Shown here piece by piece: positions 23,701-35,665 of a stretch of 64,000 nucleotides of DNA (positions within the stretch are counted from its first letter, which is position 1; every line of letters begins with the position of its first letter). The stretch comes from Talinum fruticosum. Taxonomy: Eukaryota > Streptophyta > Magnoliopsida > Caryophyllales > Talinaceae. The notes beneath the pieces were generated by a model that saw only the letters and a program-made list of their open reading frames with translations, did no database searches and was not told the origin of the DNA. The position numbers and the translations under genes were made by a program. The stretch spans positions 1,984,001 through 2,048,000 of the forward strand of contig JAITYX010000086.1 of the NCBI GenBank assembly GCA_021018815.1, written 5' to 3'.

Positions 23701-25042
23701 ATATAGATTATACTAAGTGTTTTTATAAATTTGATATCTTTGATAATTAATTATTTTCTTTTTAGTAGTTTTCTTTAGTTTAATCATTTTTATTTACAAA
23801 GTTAAAATCTTTTATTATTAATTTCGTTATCCCCACTTAAATAAAAGTCTTTTAGGTTAGTTTTAGGAATTTTATTTTAATTTTATTTTGAGTCTTTATA
23901 TATTTTAATTTTTAGATTATTTTTCTGTCAGCTTTTATTATTTTTAAATCAGTTTGTTAGAAATTAGTTTAAAAATAGTTTCTTTTATTATTTTTCATGT
24001 TTTATCTTCTTTTAGGGTTTAGACATAGTCCTAGGTTGATGTGATTCAATTTTAGAATTTTTGGAATTAATTTGATAATTTTTCAAATTTAATTCTTGAA
24101 TTTAATTACTGCAGGTTTTTAATTACATAATTTCGTAATTTCGGTTTAAAATTTTATTTTTATATTTTTAGGGTCTGGTTAAGTCTAGAAAATTAGTGTT
24201 AATATTATGGATAATTTTAGTATCTATTTTCGTAATTAATTTAGTGAGAATTTTACTTATTTAATTTTTTGTTTTAGAATTTGTTTATTTTCTGCTTTAG
24301 TCTTCTATTTTCATTATTCAAAAAAATATTCAAAAATATTTTTGGGTTATCATAGTTTTTATATTCTGTATAACTTATTTATTTATTAGTGCATAATTTT
24401 CTGTGATTTAAAGCTATTAATTTACTAGTTTATATTTTCTGTTTTGTTTTAAAGAGTAGTAAATTTAATTAGATTTAATCTTACATATTTATTATATCTT
24501 TCCTCATGGATTCAATCCCTACTTTCCCATGCTATATTGTTAATTATAAGCCTAAGTAGTGGTTTAATTTGTAGCTAGCCGACAAGCTAACACCAGCCAT
24601 ACAATGACGTTTTGCGGCGAGAACCTCCTAGTCTTGGGTGGACTGTCTTGGAGCTTAAACGCATCACTTTGATACTTGTGATTATGAAATGCAACGCCTA
24701 ACATCGTCTTCAGGTCTTCAACTTCATGTCTGATCGGACAAAAGTGAAATGCATAATTATGAGCCTGGAATTTCTCGATACGCAACATTTGACTCCATTA
24801 ACTCTAGAGGCTTGGCCTCGAGCTTGGATCATCTTAGAGAAAAAGGAATTTTTTACCAACCCAAGGCAAAGACTATTTATTTGGTGTTGGGGGTTCTTTG
24901 TGGTTTATCGGCTTCCGTGGCACCAATCGGACTCAGTCCATGATCCAAATCCTCAAACAGGACTCGAGATTTCATCATCGGGCTAACAATATAAAATACG
25001 GAATTAAAGGAGATAAGAGATGACACTTTTTAGGTGTCTATA
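20771..25042 (-). mobile_element. 3' LTR of element B, split by an insertion
   Basis: 20771-22306 and 24584-25042 align in order with the 5' LTR at 37254-39278. The outer pieces give about 2.0 kb, equal to the partner LTR. It begins AAACTGGGCCGGTGCCGAGC (partner AAACCGGGCCGG...). It ends, in minus-strand terms, at TAGACACCTAAAAAGTGTC, where the terminal TG has mutated. The polypurine tract directly adjoins it, which proves it is the 3' LTR. Confidence 0.85.
22307..24583. mobile_element. 2.3-kb insertion in the B 3' LTR, candidate solo LTR
   Basis: This block is absent from the B 5' LTR and the A LTR. AAGCT is found at both junctions (22302-22306 and 24584-24588). The ends read TGTTAAG...CCGACA if one base of each repeat is counted, that is, TG...CA ends. 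No protein is encoded. There is a pyrimidine-rich stretch at about 22690-22960 followed by AT-rich DNA. A solo LTR is the simplest reading, but the one-base overlap with the repeat leaves the ends uncertain. Confidence 0.6.
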
Positions 25043-25043
25043 G

Positions 25044-25057
25044 TTAGCCCCCACTTT
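25044..25057 (-). other. Polypurine tract of element B
   Basis: The minus strand reads AAAGTGGGGGCTAA directly before the 3' LTR start. It orients the element and places the antisense ORF block inside it. Confidence 0.8.
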
Positions 25058-25827
25058 GACTCGAGTCTAAAAGACGTAGGGTCAAAATAGACACTAAAGG
25101 ATACTTATCTCGATTCTCTGCGGTGATTTTAATATTGATCGCTGAGTAATGTCTGGAATTGGTTGTCGTTGAACATAAACTCTAAGATGTGGCCTGGACT
25201 TGATCATGATGCATGCGTTCGAAGTCCAATAAGAGGGTCCTAAGCTTGGCTTGATCGAGCTTAACGCTTGGTAGATAGTTATGTTGAAACTTCAATCATT
25301 TTTTATCTAAATCTTGGCTTGATAATCTATTATACTAACATACTTTTTAGTGGATAATCATATTGACAAAAGTTCGAGTGTTTTACATGAGCAATTCGAT
25401 CAAACCGATTGAAAATTTGATCTAAAAAAGGTAATTTGGTGGGTCCAAGAGCTCCCACTTTCATGCATATGATGCCAAACATCCACTTGCCATGCTTGAT
25501 AAGGCTTCACAAGCTACTCCATCAGCTAGGACTCGTAAGGCTGCCATGAAGGGACATCACCTCACCTCGTGGTCGGCGCGAGCCAACCTTTGGCAAGCCT
25601 GGCCATGGCGTGTTTCTGTCGAATTCCCTTAGTCTCCCTTGCCTTTTTGACTCTTGTCTTATATGCTGGGTTTGGCTTGAACGAATGGGTCTATAAAATG
25701 GGAACTTAGTGTGTGTTCATTTTGCACACACTTCATTTACTTCTCTTGCTTTCTAGTTCTTGCTCTTGTGTATTCTTGATTTGCTCTTGTTGAAAGCTAG
25801 TTGGTTTCCAGAATCTTCTCTTTAAAA

Positions 25828-28136
25828 ATGTATAGGAGAAGGGATTATTCTACCAAGAGGACAAGGGCTAAGAAGTTAGTCCAAGATAACTTCTTGGAAT
25901 GGGATGGCGTCCTCACAATGAATGGAATTCAAATGACCTTTTGGTGTAGGCCGAGAATCATGTTTCTTCACTTGCCATTACTCCTTTGGTAAGTTGGGTT
26001 GCCTAAACTTCTACTTTTTCTCATGTAGAGTTGTTTCTTCTACTAAAAATCTTATTGAATTTTTATCTTATAGAAGGGCTCGATTCGGAGTAGTGGAGCC
26101 ATACCCAAATTCATGGAGACCTGTAGGAAGATGCATTATCTTCTTGAAAATGTTATGCACAATGTTGGGTTTGGTTCTCTCTTCCTTGCTTTAAACAATC
26201 TTTGTGACAAAAGAGAGCAGGACCCCATTAGGGCCATTAGTACCATGGCCAGTAGGTTTCCTCGGGAAAACTTCATTAAATATACCATTCTTTTCGAGGC
26301 TTTTTAGGATGCTAGGTTTTGGGCCCGACATTCTCGACAACAACAAGTTCGAATCATGCTCGCTCTCTTATTGAGCACGGTACTCTTTTCCGACCAAGCC
26401 TCTAAGGTTCATGTTCACTATTTGGTGAACTTAGCGGACCTCGAAGAAATAAAGGATCTTAACCGAGGTGCTCCCGCGTACACTTGCCTCATAAGGGGCC
26501 TTCGTGCCGGTGTGTGACACACTAAACCCGAGATAGACTTGACCAATTATCTTCCACTATGTGGCTTATGGAAGATCATTGAGGTATGCTCTAGTTCTTC
26601 ACTTATTTCCAAAGTATTTTATCTTGTGTGGAGAAAAGTTTCACTTGTTTTGCATTTACAGCCATGGTTGTACGAATATTTCCCGCACCATTCTCCTAGC
26701 TTAACGAATCATCCGACGTTTTAGCCTCGGTATCATGGGTTAGAATCTATCTTCAACGGCCCAAGATCCATGACATAGGCTTCTTGAGATCTTCCCTCAA
26801 CCGTGTGGCTTTGGTATGTCACTTTTAAGCTAAAACATTACCTCAAAAATGTGCCTAGAAAAATTTTTGCTTCATTGTCTAGCTAGCTGCCATTGCCTAT
26901 TGCTCGTGGCGGACCTTATGGGCTTGCGTGGTGGGTGCTGCCAGCCTTGGCTGGATGCATTTTATGCCCCCTTTTCTTGTTGTTCTTCACTTTTGCTTGC
27001 TTATTTCTTCCTAAATCGTATACGTGCAACTCCAACTCCCTACAAATGTAATTATAACACGGGAGTTAAGTGAAATGAGGATCTTATTTGAGGGTCCTTT
27101 TGGGTTCCGTTGGTATCTTGGTGAGAGAGTCATACCACAAATCCGAGACAACACATGGCCTCCATTTGTTCCTCTTGATCCACCTCCAACTATGTTCTAT
27201 TTCCACTCTCTTTCCTAACAAGAACAAGTGGAAGCGACCACCGATATCCTTATACCCTATTCTTGAATTTATACATATCCCATGCACATCATATGGGATG
27301 GATTAGGACTCATCCGGTGTGTTTCCAATTCTTTCCTCTCTTTTGTGTAGTTGAATTTCTTGTATGGAAATTAACTTCATCTTTTGTAGCTTACTCGAAG
27401 GATATCCACATTCCAAGTCTTGATTTGGATGTTATTAATATGGGGAATCTCCTCGTTAAGTGAGGATTCCCGAAATCCCCAAGGAAGAATGTCTTGGGCA
27501 TCCTTTCCCTAGAAACTGGCAAGGGGTAAGAGTTTCATGCTCTTTACTTTTAGTTGCATGCTAAAAGTGTTTTACTAATATGATTAAATAAATTTTGTCG
27601 CACGATCGGGAGCAATCCCGAACCATGTGTATTTGCCTCCAATCTGCTCCTAGGGAGATCCAAGACTTCCTTACTCGAAGGACTTTCCAAACCTTCTAGG
27701 TGAGTCTTTGGTTAGTGAAATGCTAACTTCATTGAGGTTTGAGTAGGTGTGTTAATTGCTCCTTCATATTTGTAGAGGCGTCGATCTAGAGCGTCTTCAT
27801 TAGGAAGCCTCCTTGGTGGACCAGGGTACAAGTGCATCAATCTAGCCAACAAGCACCCTCCGGTAGTCCATTTAGAGCAGGTACTTGATGGTGTTCTTCA
27901 CAGCGTGTGCATCGCTAGAGTACTTCGAAGTAGGGCCTAGCACCTTCGGGCCTAGTTCTTCCGGTGCGGGGCCTAACTTTGTTGAAGAGAGTCTAAACAT
28001 CCCGCCTCTTGAAGCCTTTGATCGTCACGGGAACCCATTTCACTTCCATCGGGCTTCTTACAGTGGACCTTCCCATGAAGCATCTCAATCTTGGGACCAT
28101 GGGGCTAGCTCTTCTCAAGGTGGTGGAGATGGCTGA
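25828..28136 (+). pseudogene. Antisense intron-containing ORF block in element B, plant-mobile-domain-like
   Basis: Plus-strand exon-like pieces lie opposite to pol. The first starts at ATG 25828 (MYRRRDYSTKRTRAKK, then LEWDGVLTMNGIQMTFWCRP) and ends at a GTAAGT donor at 25992. The second follows a TTATAG acceptor near 26075 and includes NLADLEEIKDLNRGAPAYTC and LTNYLPLCGLWKIIE, ending at a GTATGC donor near 26584. The third follows TTTACAG (PWLYEYFPHHSP). A later piece reads FEGPFGFRWYLGERV near 27090. A serine/glycine-rich tail, 27960-28136, ends in a stop. The composition and the WLYEYFP pattern recall plant mobile domain proteins. Two in-frame stops (near 26307 and 26515) break it. The family call is from memory and tentative. 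Confidence 0.45.
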
Positions 28137-28139
28137 TTT

Positions 28140-29655
28140 TCCACGTTCGTCTTGAAGGACTTCGAGAACTATATCTTCAATGATGCTTCCGAAGTCGGCG
28201 ATTAATGAATCCCTTGTAGAGTGCTTTTGTTGTTAATGTTTAATATTTTGTAAGATTGTGACTGGTATGCAATGAGATGGAATGTAAAGACTTGATTCTA
28301 AAAATGCTTTCTTTATTAAATATGGTGCAAAAAATTCTTTAAAAAATTATAAAGACAAATCGAAAAAAATTGTACACTAGCCCCCATTCTTACCAAAAGA
28401 AAATAATACAAATAAAAATGGGAATTCTTAAGTGCTTGGTCCAAAGAATAATGGCTTGCGCGAAACTGGGCTGGGGCAAAAATAGATAATGGCCCAAGGA
28501 GTGCTCGAGGCCATAAGAAAAAGGCGAACCAGTCGGTCTAGTACTCAAGTCGGTGCACTGCCACCTAAGGAACCCAAGTGCTGGCGGACTCCGATAGTTT
28601 TAGTGCGGTAGGACTCTTGTGTCCGGAAAATTGTTATAAATTGGACCCGTGTTGAAGGTGGAAAATTATGCCTTTTGCATGTTCTTCCGCAAATCAAAGA
28701 AAATTTCCAAATGCATTTAACTTCCTTCCGGAAAATGAATGCATTCTCCGAAGCTATCAATATCCCAAGACGACGAGCTATTATCACATGCCCGATAGGT
28801 GGTTTCCTGCGGCAGGAGGCCACATAGATATGGCGTCGGCTGCATTGCTAAGCTTAGTTGAACAATTAGAGAATTATTGTTCCTCGACGCCGCTGATAGT
28901 TGCTTGAAACTATCGTAGGTTTAGACCGGCTGAGGCTAATTTAGAGGAAGATTTTTCTGGGAGTCCCCTATTGCTATAGATAAGCGGATAACGGCTAACG
29001 AGATCAAACAAGGTGTAGACCGATCGGTGGCACGAGCAACTAGGTGATTATCGACGCCGTCGAGGCTGAAGTGCCTTCGATTCATGCCGAAAGTCTCTAC
29101 ATTATTTTTTCGCCTTTTCACATTTTTTTTTTTTTATTTTTAATTTTGCTCCTGTTGGGCCTTAAAGAAAGGTTGAATTTTGACCGTGCACGACACTTAA
29201 TTTTTATTATTTGTGGTGTGCGGATTTGGTTAGTGGGGCATCTAAAATTTATTCAGGCTCCCGCATATGTGGACATATATCTAGAGATACACTTCTATCG
29301 GCGAAAACTAATAGAGGTCGTAGCTGATCACCATGCTTCCTGAAGAGAGGAATACCTTGGGACTCATAGTAATGACATAGTATGATACATCGCACACTAA
29401 AAAGTGTCCCAATTTACAACATATACCAGGCAACATCCTTTCGTATGCCTACTCGGGCCTAAAAACCATCACTGTTACTTCCCCGACCGTGTGTTGTGGA
29501 AAATGGGAAAAGAACAAGTGATTCCCTTTCTCAACTGCATCTAGCTTGCTACCTTCGAACTATTTAACGGATTTGGCAACTCTAGGCGAATGAAGTCATG
29601 GCCCGAATATTGGATGAACTCGCCAAGGCTGCTGAAACCTGCAGCCAAGCTTACT
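28140..29655. other. Unassigned part of element B between the antisense ORF and pol end
   Basis: No integrase motif is seen on the minus strand where it would be expected. A plus-strand frame at 28668-28907 (FNFLPENECILRSYQYPK, PDRWFPAAGG) looks protein-like but is not recognised. A poly-T run lies at about 29122-29134. Confidence 0.4.
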
Positions 29656-29659
29656 ACTA

Positions 29660-29914
29660 TTGTATCTCGCACATTATCCGGAATGGAGAATAGAAGTGGA
29701 TCCCCAACGTTGTAAGGCACCGAGAGCTCGAGAGATGGATCCCAAAGAAGTCATCCATGCTGCTGCATCACTCCAAATTCGCGAAGCAAACCTTCGGATA
29801 GCTGAATGTGTTCAAAGAAGAGAATATGAGGCCAAGGAAGCTGAAGAAAGGAGGGCCTGTAGGATTGAGGAGCTGAAGAAGCGTACCCAAGATGATGGAG
29901 CTAAGTCCAAGTGA
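29660..29914 (+). CDS. Short coiled-coil ORF, unrecognised, antisense in element B
   Basis: Frame 29660-29914 (84 residues, TAG/ATG context unclear) is almost all charged helix: DPKEVIHAAASLQIREANLR, then AECVQRREYEAKEAEERRAC and RIEELKKRTQ. It ends at TGA. The A/E/R/K heptad content predicts a coiled coil. It lies on the same strand as the antisense block further left, so it may be an end of the same captured gene or a separate one. The first methionine may not be the true start. I recognise no family. Confidence 0.35.
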   Translation: MYLAHYPEWRIEVDPQRCKAPRAREMDPKEVIHAAASLQIREANLRIAECVQRREYEAKEAEERRACRIEELKKRTQDDGAKSK

Positions 29915-30083
29915 CCCCAAAGGAAAGAAATTGAAGACAGGACTAGGGCTTTATTCTTTAGTTGGAATTTTTTCGAAAAAAATAAGAGAATTTACAAAGA
30001 TTAGTTTTGCCTCTTTAGAATAATTTATTTTTCACAAGTAGTGTGCTTGTTTTATTTCCCTTTTATTAGCTATGTATTCAGGT

Positions 30084-30164
30084 AAGTAGTAGGCTTACCT
30101 TTCATTAAATAAAAGTAAGTAGTAGGCTTACCTTTCATTAAATAAAAGTAAGTATTATGCTTAC
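30084..30164. repeat. 33-bp tandem repeat (2.5 units)
   Basis: AAGTAGTAGGCTTACCTTTC plus ATTAAATAAAAGT is repeated exactly at 30084 and 30117, with a diverged partial third unit from 30150. It lies between the end of pol and the antisense ORFs. Confidence 0.9.
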
Positions 30165-30411
30165 TTTTATGCTTTATATATTTTAGTATTATCGCTCACT
30201 TAAAGGTATAAATAAATTGGACCGCTTAATTCGATTGTCGGAAAATAAATAAAGAGACCATTTGATTGGATATTCAAAATAAAAAATTACAGAGATGAAA
30301 ACTAAAGGGGATTTATTTTGGCTTGGCCAGCCCACCATTATCCGGGTGGTGGCAGGCGCTGTCACGACATGGCCTAATTGGGCCAAGCTTGGCCCATTAT
30401 CTAGGGCCGTG

Positions 30412-30624
30412 CTAAATGTAATATTTCTTAAGTTGATCCAAATTTGAATACTGAAATACCTCTTCACCATCCAGATTAGTTAAATTTACTTGCTCCGCCT
30501 GGCGAGTATCGACTAAGCACAAATGGGCCTTGCCAATTAGGTCTAAATTTTCCTCGCGGATCTTGGATTGGTGCTCTAATCTCTTTGAAGACCAAGTCTC
30601 CAATTTGTAGATTTTAAGGCTCAC
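30412..30624 (-). pseudogene. Integrase C-terminus of element B
   Basis: The 70-residue minus-strand frame reads ETWSSKRLEHQSKIREENLD, then a stretch ending NLDGEEVFQYSNLDQLKKYY and a stop. This matches the end of Tat-lineage pol, where integrase finishes with a 'leucine-glutamate-glycine ... N-x-x-x-L-K-K-Y-Y' tail. The zinc-binding and catalytic domains are absent. The sequence jumps from the RNase H fragment at 30706 to this tail, so an internal deletion removed most of RNase H and integrase. Confidence 0.72.
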
Positions 30625-30705
30625 TCTCTTGTTAAATGCCCTTTATATACGTGCTCGGTAGGAGGCCAAGGCTTCACTTCATCCCTTCCATTTTTGTGAA
30701 ATCGA

Positions 30706-31020
30706 TTAATGATCGATTGGAGTCACCAAAACCCCGATATTCTTGACCCCACTCTCTATAGTAGCTTCAAGTTCCATGATGCACGCTTCATACTCTACGG
30801 CATTGTTGGTGACTTCGAAATCTAATTTGACTGAAATGGGTGTGTGTGCTCCCTTTGATGAGACCGGAAGAATCCCTACTCCAAAGCCGTTTTGATTGGA
30901 AGCACCGTTGAAGTACATTGTCCAAACGTCCACCTCTACTTGTAAGATATTTTCATCCGGAAAGTCGAGATGTTCGAGTTGCGATTCAATGATAGGTAGA
31001 TCAACTAGGAATTCTAACAC
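30706..31020 (-). pseudogene. Partial RNase H of element B
   Basis: The frame reads VDVWTMYFNGASNQNGFGVG, then NNAVEYEACIMELEATIESG, matching the element A RNase H (11494-12036). Two faults are visible. The first catalytic Asp of YFDG is Asn (YFNG), and the frame leaves homology after GVKNIGV, so the second half of the domain is lost at the deletion junction. Confidence 0.85.
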
Positions 31021-31029
31021 TACCCTTCC

Positions 31030-32420
31030 TTTGATCGCTTTTGAGGGACATACTTGAGTTCAAATTCGACGAGCATGATAGTCCATCTTGCTATCTTGCT
31101 CGCTGATGGTTGGTTGCTTAAGTATATAGTTAATGGGATCCATAGGTGCTACCACATGTACCGTGTGGGCTAACATGTAGTGCCTGAGCTTCATGGTAGC
31201 CCGGACTAATGTCAATGATATCTTCTCTAGTGGCGTGTATCTAGTCTCATAATCTAAAAACTTCTTGCTTAGATAATATATTGTGTGCTCTTATTTTTTG
31301 TCCCGTTTAGCATGGCTCCCATAGCTCTCTCGTCGTGGTGAGGTACAAAAGTAAAGGTTTCCATCGTTTGGGTGGAACTAGTACTTGGAGGGTTAGTTAG
31401 ATACTCCTTAACCTTCTCAAATGCTTGTTGGAACTCGGTATCTCAAATGGGCTCATATCCTTTCTTCAACTTATTGAAAATGGGTTCCCGGACCATAGTC
31501 GGTTTTGATATGAAACGACTAATGTACTCGTAAATGTCCTAGGAAACCCCATATCTCCTTCTCTCGTTTCGGAGGTAGAATCTCTAGGATAGCTTTGATC
31601 TTAGATGGATCTAGTTCAATTCCTCTAAGATTGACAACATAGCCTAAGAGGTTGCTCGAGGTCACCCCGAAGGCACACTTCGAGGGTTAAGGTGCATGTT
31701 GTATTTTCTTAGTCTTTCGAAGAATTTTCCCAGTCGGATAGGTGCTCTGCCCAATCCTTGGACTTTGTGATCATGTCATCCATATAGACCTTAGTTTCTT
31801 TGTGGATCATATCATGCAACAGATGTTGTAGCCGTCCTTTGATATGTTGCGGTGGCGTTCTTAAGCCTAAATGGCATCACCACATAACAATACGTCCCCT
31901 ATTGAGTGATGAAGGTCGTCTTCTCCATGTCCTCTTCATCCATCTTCACCTAATTGTACTCGGCATAGCCATCCATGAATGAAACCAAAGCGTGACCCTC
32001 TGTATTATCTACAAGGATGTCAATATGAAGCATCGGGAAATCATCTTTGGGACTTGCCTTATTCATATCTCTCGAAGTCGATGCACATCCAAACCTTGTC
32101 GTCCTTCTTTGGAACTCGGTACTATATTTGCTACTCGCCGAGGATAGTGAACTACCTTAATGAACCCAACTTCTAATTGTTTCTGAATCTCTTCCTTAAT
32201 TTTCAATGCCCACTCGGGTTTCATCCTTCTTAACTTCACGCTTAACCGGCTTAGCGTGTTCGTAAAGTGGAATTTTATGTTCCGCTATACTTGGATCTAT
32301 CCCGGCATGTCTTCATAGGACCATGCAAAGACATGTATGAACTCTGTAAGAAGCGAAGTGAATTGCTTCCTCTCTTCTAGATCCAACGTTTTCCGGCCGT
32401 AACCTCCTGGGGTTGATCGA
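31030..32420 (-). pseudogene. Reverse transcriptase of element B, frameshifted but with YMDD retained
   Basis: The minus strand carries the same RT motifs as element A. The catalytic box is VYMDDMI, encoded at 31789-31769 with YMDD at 31786-31775, and HDMIHKE lies just before it. The thumb region follows down to about 31100. Many one-base shifts and stops break the frame. This copy shows what element A lost. Confidence 0.8.
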
Positions 32421-32573
32421 CATATCCTAGATTAATTATTATTGTTTTCTCTATTATTGGTGAGTGATTTTCATGATCTTTCATAAATTTTATTAATTCA
32501 TTAGGGATTTCTTATTCATCATTAGAGGTAAAACAATTGAAAACAGGAGAAGGCAAAGAGTAAGCGGAAAAGT

Positions 32574-33400
32574 TTACTTTATTGAATGAAGAAACGAGTA
32601 CATAAGACTCGAAACGTGAAGATGCAAAATTGGAAACAAAATAATTAGAAAAAGACCTAGGAGCAGTTGGGGAGAAATAAAAGTCCTAGTAGTAGACTCG
32701 GGAAATGGATGTGCCCCTAAGCTAACGGTGAATTCTTTGCCCTTCTCTACATCAATCCAAGTAGTGTGCTTAGATCCTTCATTATCGGTGTCGGTGATGA
32801 ATCTAGGTGGATCGAATTGCGGGTACGACATGGTTCGTGATGGTACCGAGACCGAATTCGCATCTAGATTCTTCTCTTGTTCGAATAGCAAACCGAAGAT
32901 GTTATTCCCAGCCAGGTTGGTCCAGTCTAGTGTGGACTATTTCACTTCGAGGAGGTAGGGTGCCTCCTTTTCCAATATATAATAGCCATTAAAAATCTCC
33001 AAGCCAAATACTAGAATGCCCTTCTCTTTGAAATAGTATGGCTTAGGAAAACTATAGTCGGGAAGTCATCCCCTTCTTTCGGGAACCGCCCGTTTAGAGT
33101 ACAAAGAAAGCGCTTAATAGAGCCAACTATGTGAGGTACGAGTCCTCTTATTATGAACTTCCCACTTAGCTTGGGCTACTTCCTTAGTAGTAGGTTGATA
33201 GCCTAACTCAAGTTTATAGTTGTTAGTGGGTTCAAGGGGTGAAAAGATAGGGTGGTATGCCCTTCTACCTACAACAAGACCCGAAAAGTACCCCTTCTTC
33301 CTAAGCATCGAGTGGACACTAGGGTCCATAAGGATTGAAGTTAAGAGGTGCTTCGTCCTTATCTAAGGCCGCAACAATTTCAAATCCATATGTTTCTTCA
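32574..33400 (-). pseudogene. Protease-RT spacer of element B
   Basis: Frames at 33329-33114 (SMLRKKGYFSGLVVGR, GYQPTTKEVAQAKWEV) and 32891-32574 (SHPQ-like SYPQFDPPRFITD, KHTTWIDVEKGKEF) match the spacer at 13563-14261 in element A. They are separated by shifts. Function is unknown. Confidence 0.72.
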
Positions 33401-33699
33401 TCGCTGGCATCATGCTAGATCTCAACCACAGATTCCTCGGAGGAGGATAGTAGCATAGTGATTATCCCTGTTGACAGTTACCACTTGACCTTTGATAATC
33501 ATCTTGACTTTCTAATGCAATGTAGAGGGCACTACTTGATGATCATACAACCAAGGACGTCCTAGGAGTAGACCGAATGTAGCCGGGATATCTAGGACTT
33601 GGAATTCAATGTTCCTTTCTACTTGCCCTACGTTGATTGGTAAGGTCGGCGTTCCCAAGACTGCCCTCTTAGAATTGTTGTAAGCTCGGAGATGAACAG

Positions 33700-35665
33700 T
33701 CTATTTAGAGAGTTGTTGCTCTCTAATCCCTAACCTTTGGCGATCCTCCGAGTGACATACATTCACAGCTAATCCATTATCTACCAAAGTTAAGGAACGA
33801 ACTTGTTGATGCAAGTTACAATTAAATAAAGGGCATTGTTGTGTGCAACATCTTCTTCGAGGAGATCCTTTTGATGAAAGGTAATGGTTCCGTCCTCACT
33901 TGTTGACCAATCCCACTTCTTCCTCTAGCGTCGTTTAAGGAGAGACCTCGATCTTGCTAAGCGTGTAAATCAAAGCCTGCCTATGTTTTTGGGAAGCGAG
34001 ATATGAGTTGCCAAATTAAAATGTCAACTTTTAACTTTTGAAACTGTTTAAGGATTGGGTTTTCTTTCTTTAGCAACTTCAAGTTCTTTTGGGGCTTCCT
34101 AAGTCCGTTATGGACCTAGGGGTGCATTATGTCGTCAAGATCTAGTAAGGAATTGAATTTTAGGACCTTTAGGTTCTTCCCAAAAGTCTTCTTCTTCTAA
34201 GGGTGGTGTGCCCCAAAAGTCATCATCATTGTCGTCACTATTGTTTCTTATTTTGTAGACATCCTCTTCATCACTTAACCACAACCCATTGACTTCCGGA
34301 TTTAAAGAAGGCAAGCTAAGAAGTGGGTTGGACTCATCGATATCTTGTATAAAGACAGACGGGTCCCACTCGACCTAGAACGGGTTCAGTAAAAATAGCT
34401 AAGGTGCCACTAAAGGGATTTTTGTCGTTACTCGGTTTTGGGCAACCTTAGGTAGAGGGAGCTGACCATTTTGGAACATACTCTCTAGTTTGTTCTTAAA
34501 TATCCAACATTGCTCGGTGTTGTGTCCTTGTGCACGATGGTATTTACAAAATTTTCCCGCATCCCAGCTTTTAGAATGTTTCGCAGTTTCGATTCTATTC
34601 TAATGGGTGGTAATTCTATCTTTCCCTTAGTCAGTAGACGCTCAAGAGCTTGAGTATAGGTGATATCAATAGGAGTGTAGTCAGTATACCTATTGAGGGC
34701 ATTGACATCTGCACCCCTGCTAGTATTGCTTCTATTGGAGGTTTTCTTATCTTTGGATTGATAATTACCTCTATACCATGTCAACACTTTCGTGGTCATG
34801 GTGGACAGATCTTCTTCTATCAACATGTGAGCATCTCTAAGGGTTGAGAAGTTCATCATTGGTAGGAACTTAAGATGCTGATTGTAGGTAGGCTGAAGGT
34901 TCTTCACGGTGATCCTAACTTGGTCATTCTCGGAAGGTCGCTCTACCGTGTGGGCAGCCTTTGCTCTCCATTGAGTGAGAAAGTCTATGAAGCTTTCTTT
35001 CTCACCCTGTTTGATTAATTCCAAGTCTCTAAGAGTAAGCGGCGGATCGGTGTTATAAGAGTATTGATATTGGAACTCCTTAGATAGATCCGTCCAATTA
35101 GCGACCTTGCATGGGTTAACCGTGTTATACCACTTTATAACGTCAGTATCGAAAGTCTATGAGAAAATAATGTGGTAAGTGTCTTCCTGTAAGTTCTTAA
35201 GTGTCATTACTCCTAAGAAGTTGGGAACATGGTGATGGGGATTCTCGGAACCTCAAAATTTGATATCGGGCATGGTAAACTTAGGGGTAGTTTTCCTTTG
35301 GGGATTGAAGTGAATCCCTTGTGATCAAAATAGTGATTATTGAATATAGATAACTCCCTTAACATTTCTTCTATCTGATCTATGTGTGGATCGAGCTGAG
35401 GTTTGGATTCATGCTTAGGGATTCCCGCTTGGGACTGTCTGGAGGAGATAGACTCGGTAAAGATGGAGGACCTACTCTTCCTCCTCTTCTTAATTGTTCT
35501 GCTTATTTGTCTCTCTTACTGTCTCGAAATAGATTTCAGGATAGCCTTAAGATCACTTGATATAGACACTATCTTCTAATCCCGAGCATCTATCCTAACT
35601 TTCACCCTGGCTGAGTTCTCATTAAGCAAAGCAAGAATAGGAGATTGTTCTGGGGTTCCATCCAT
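33700..35665 (-). pseudogene. gag-protease region of element B
   Basis: Gag probably starts at ATG 35665 (MDGTPEQSPILALLNEN). The frame 35024-34485 carries the gag core (ESFIDFLTQWRAKAAHTVER, VRITVKNLQPTYNQHLKF, DYTPIDITYTQALERLL). After a one-base shift near 34570, another frame carries a finger-like segment CKYHRAQGHNTEQC at about 34545-34505, as in Tat gag. The protease box LVDNGLAVNV is at about 33790-33765, with DNG as usual for the lineage. Serine after DNG is leucine here, unlike element A. Stops occur throughout. Confidence 0.8.
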
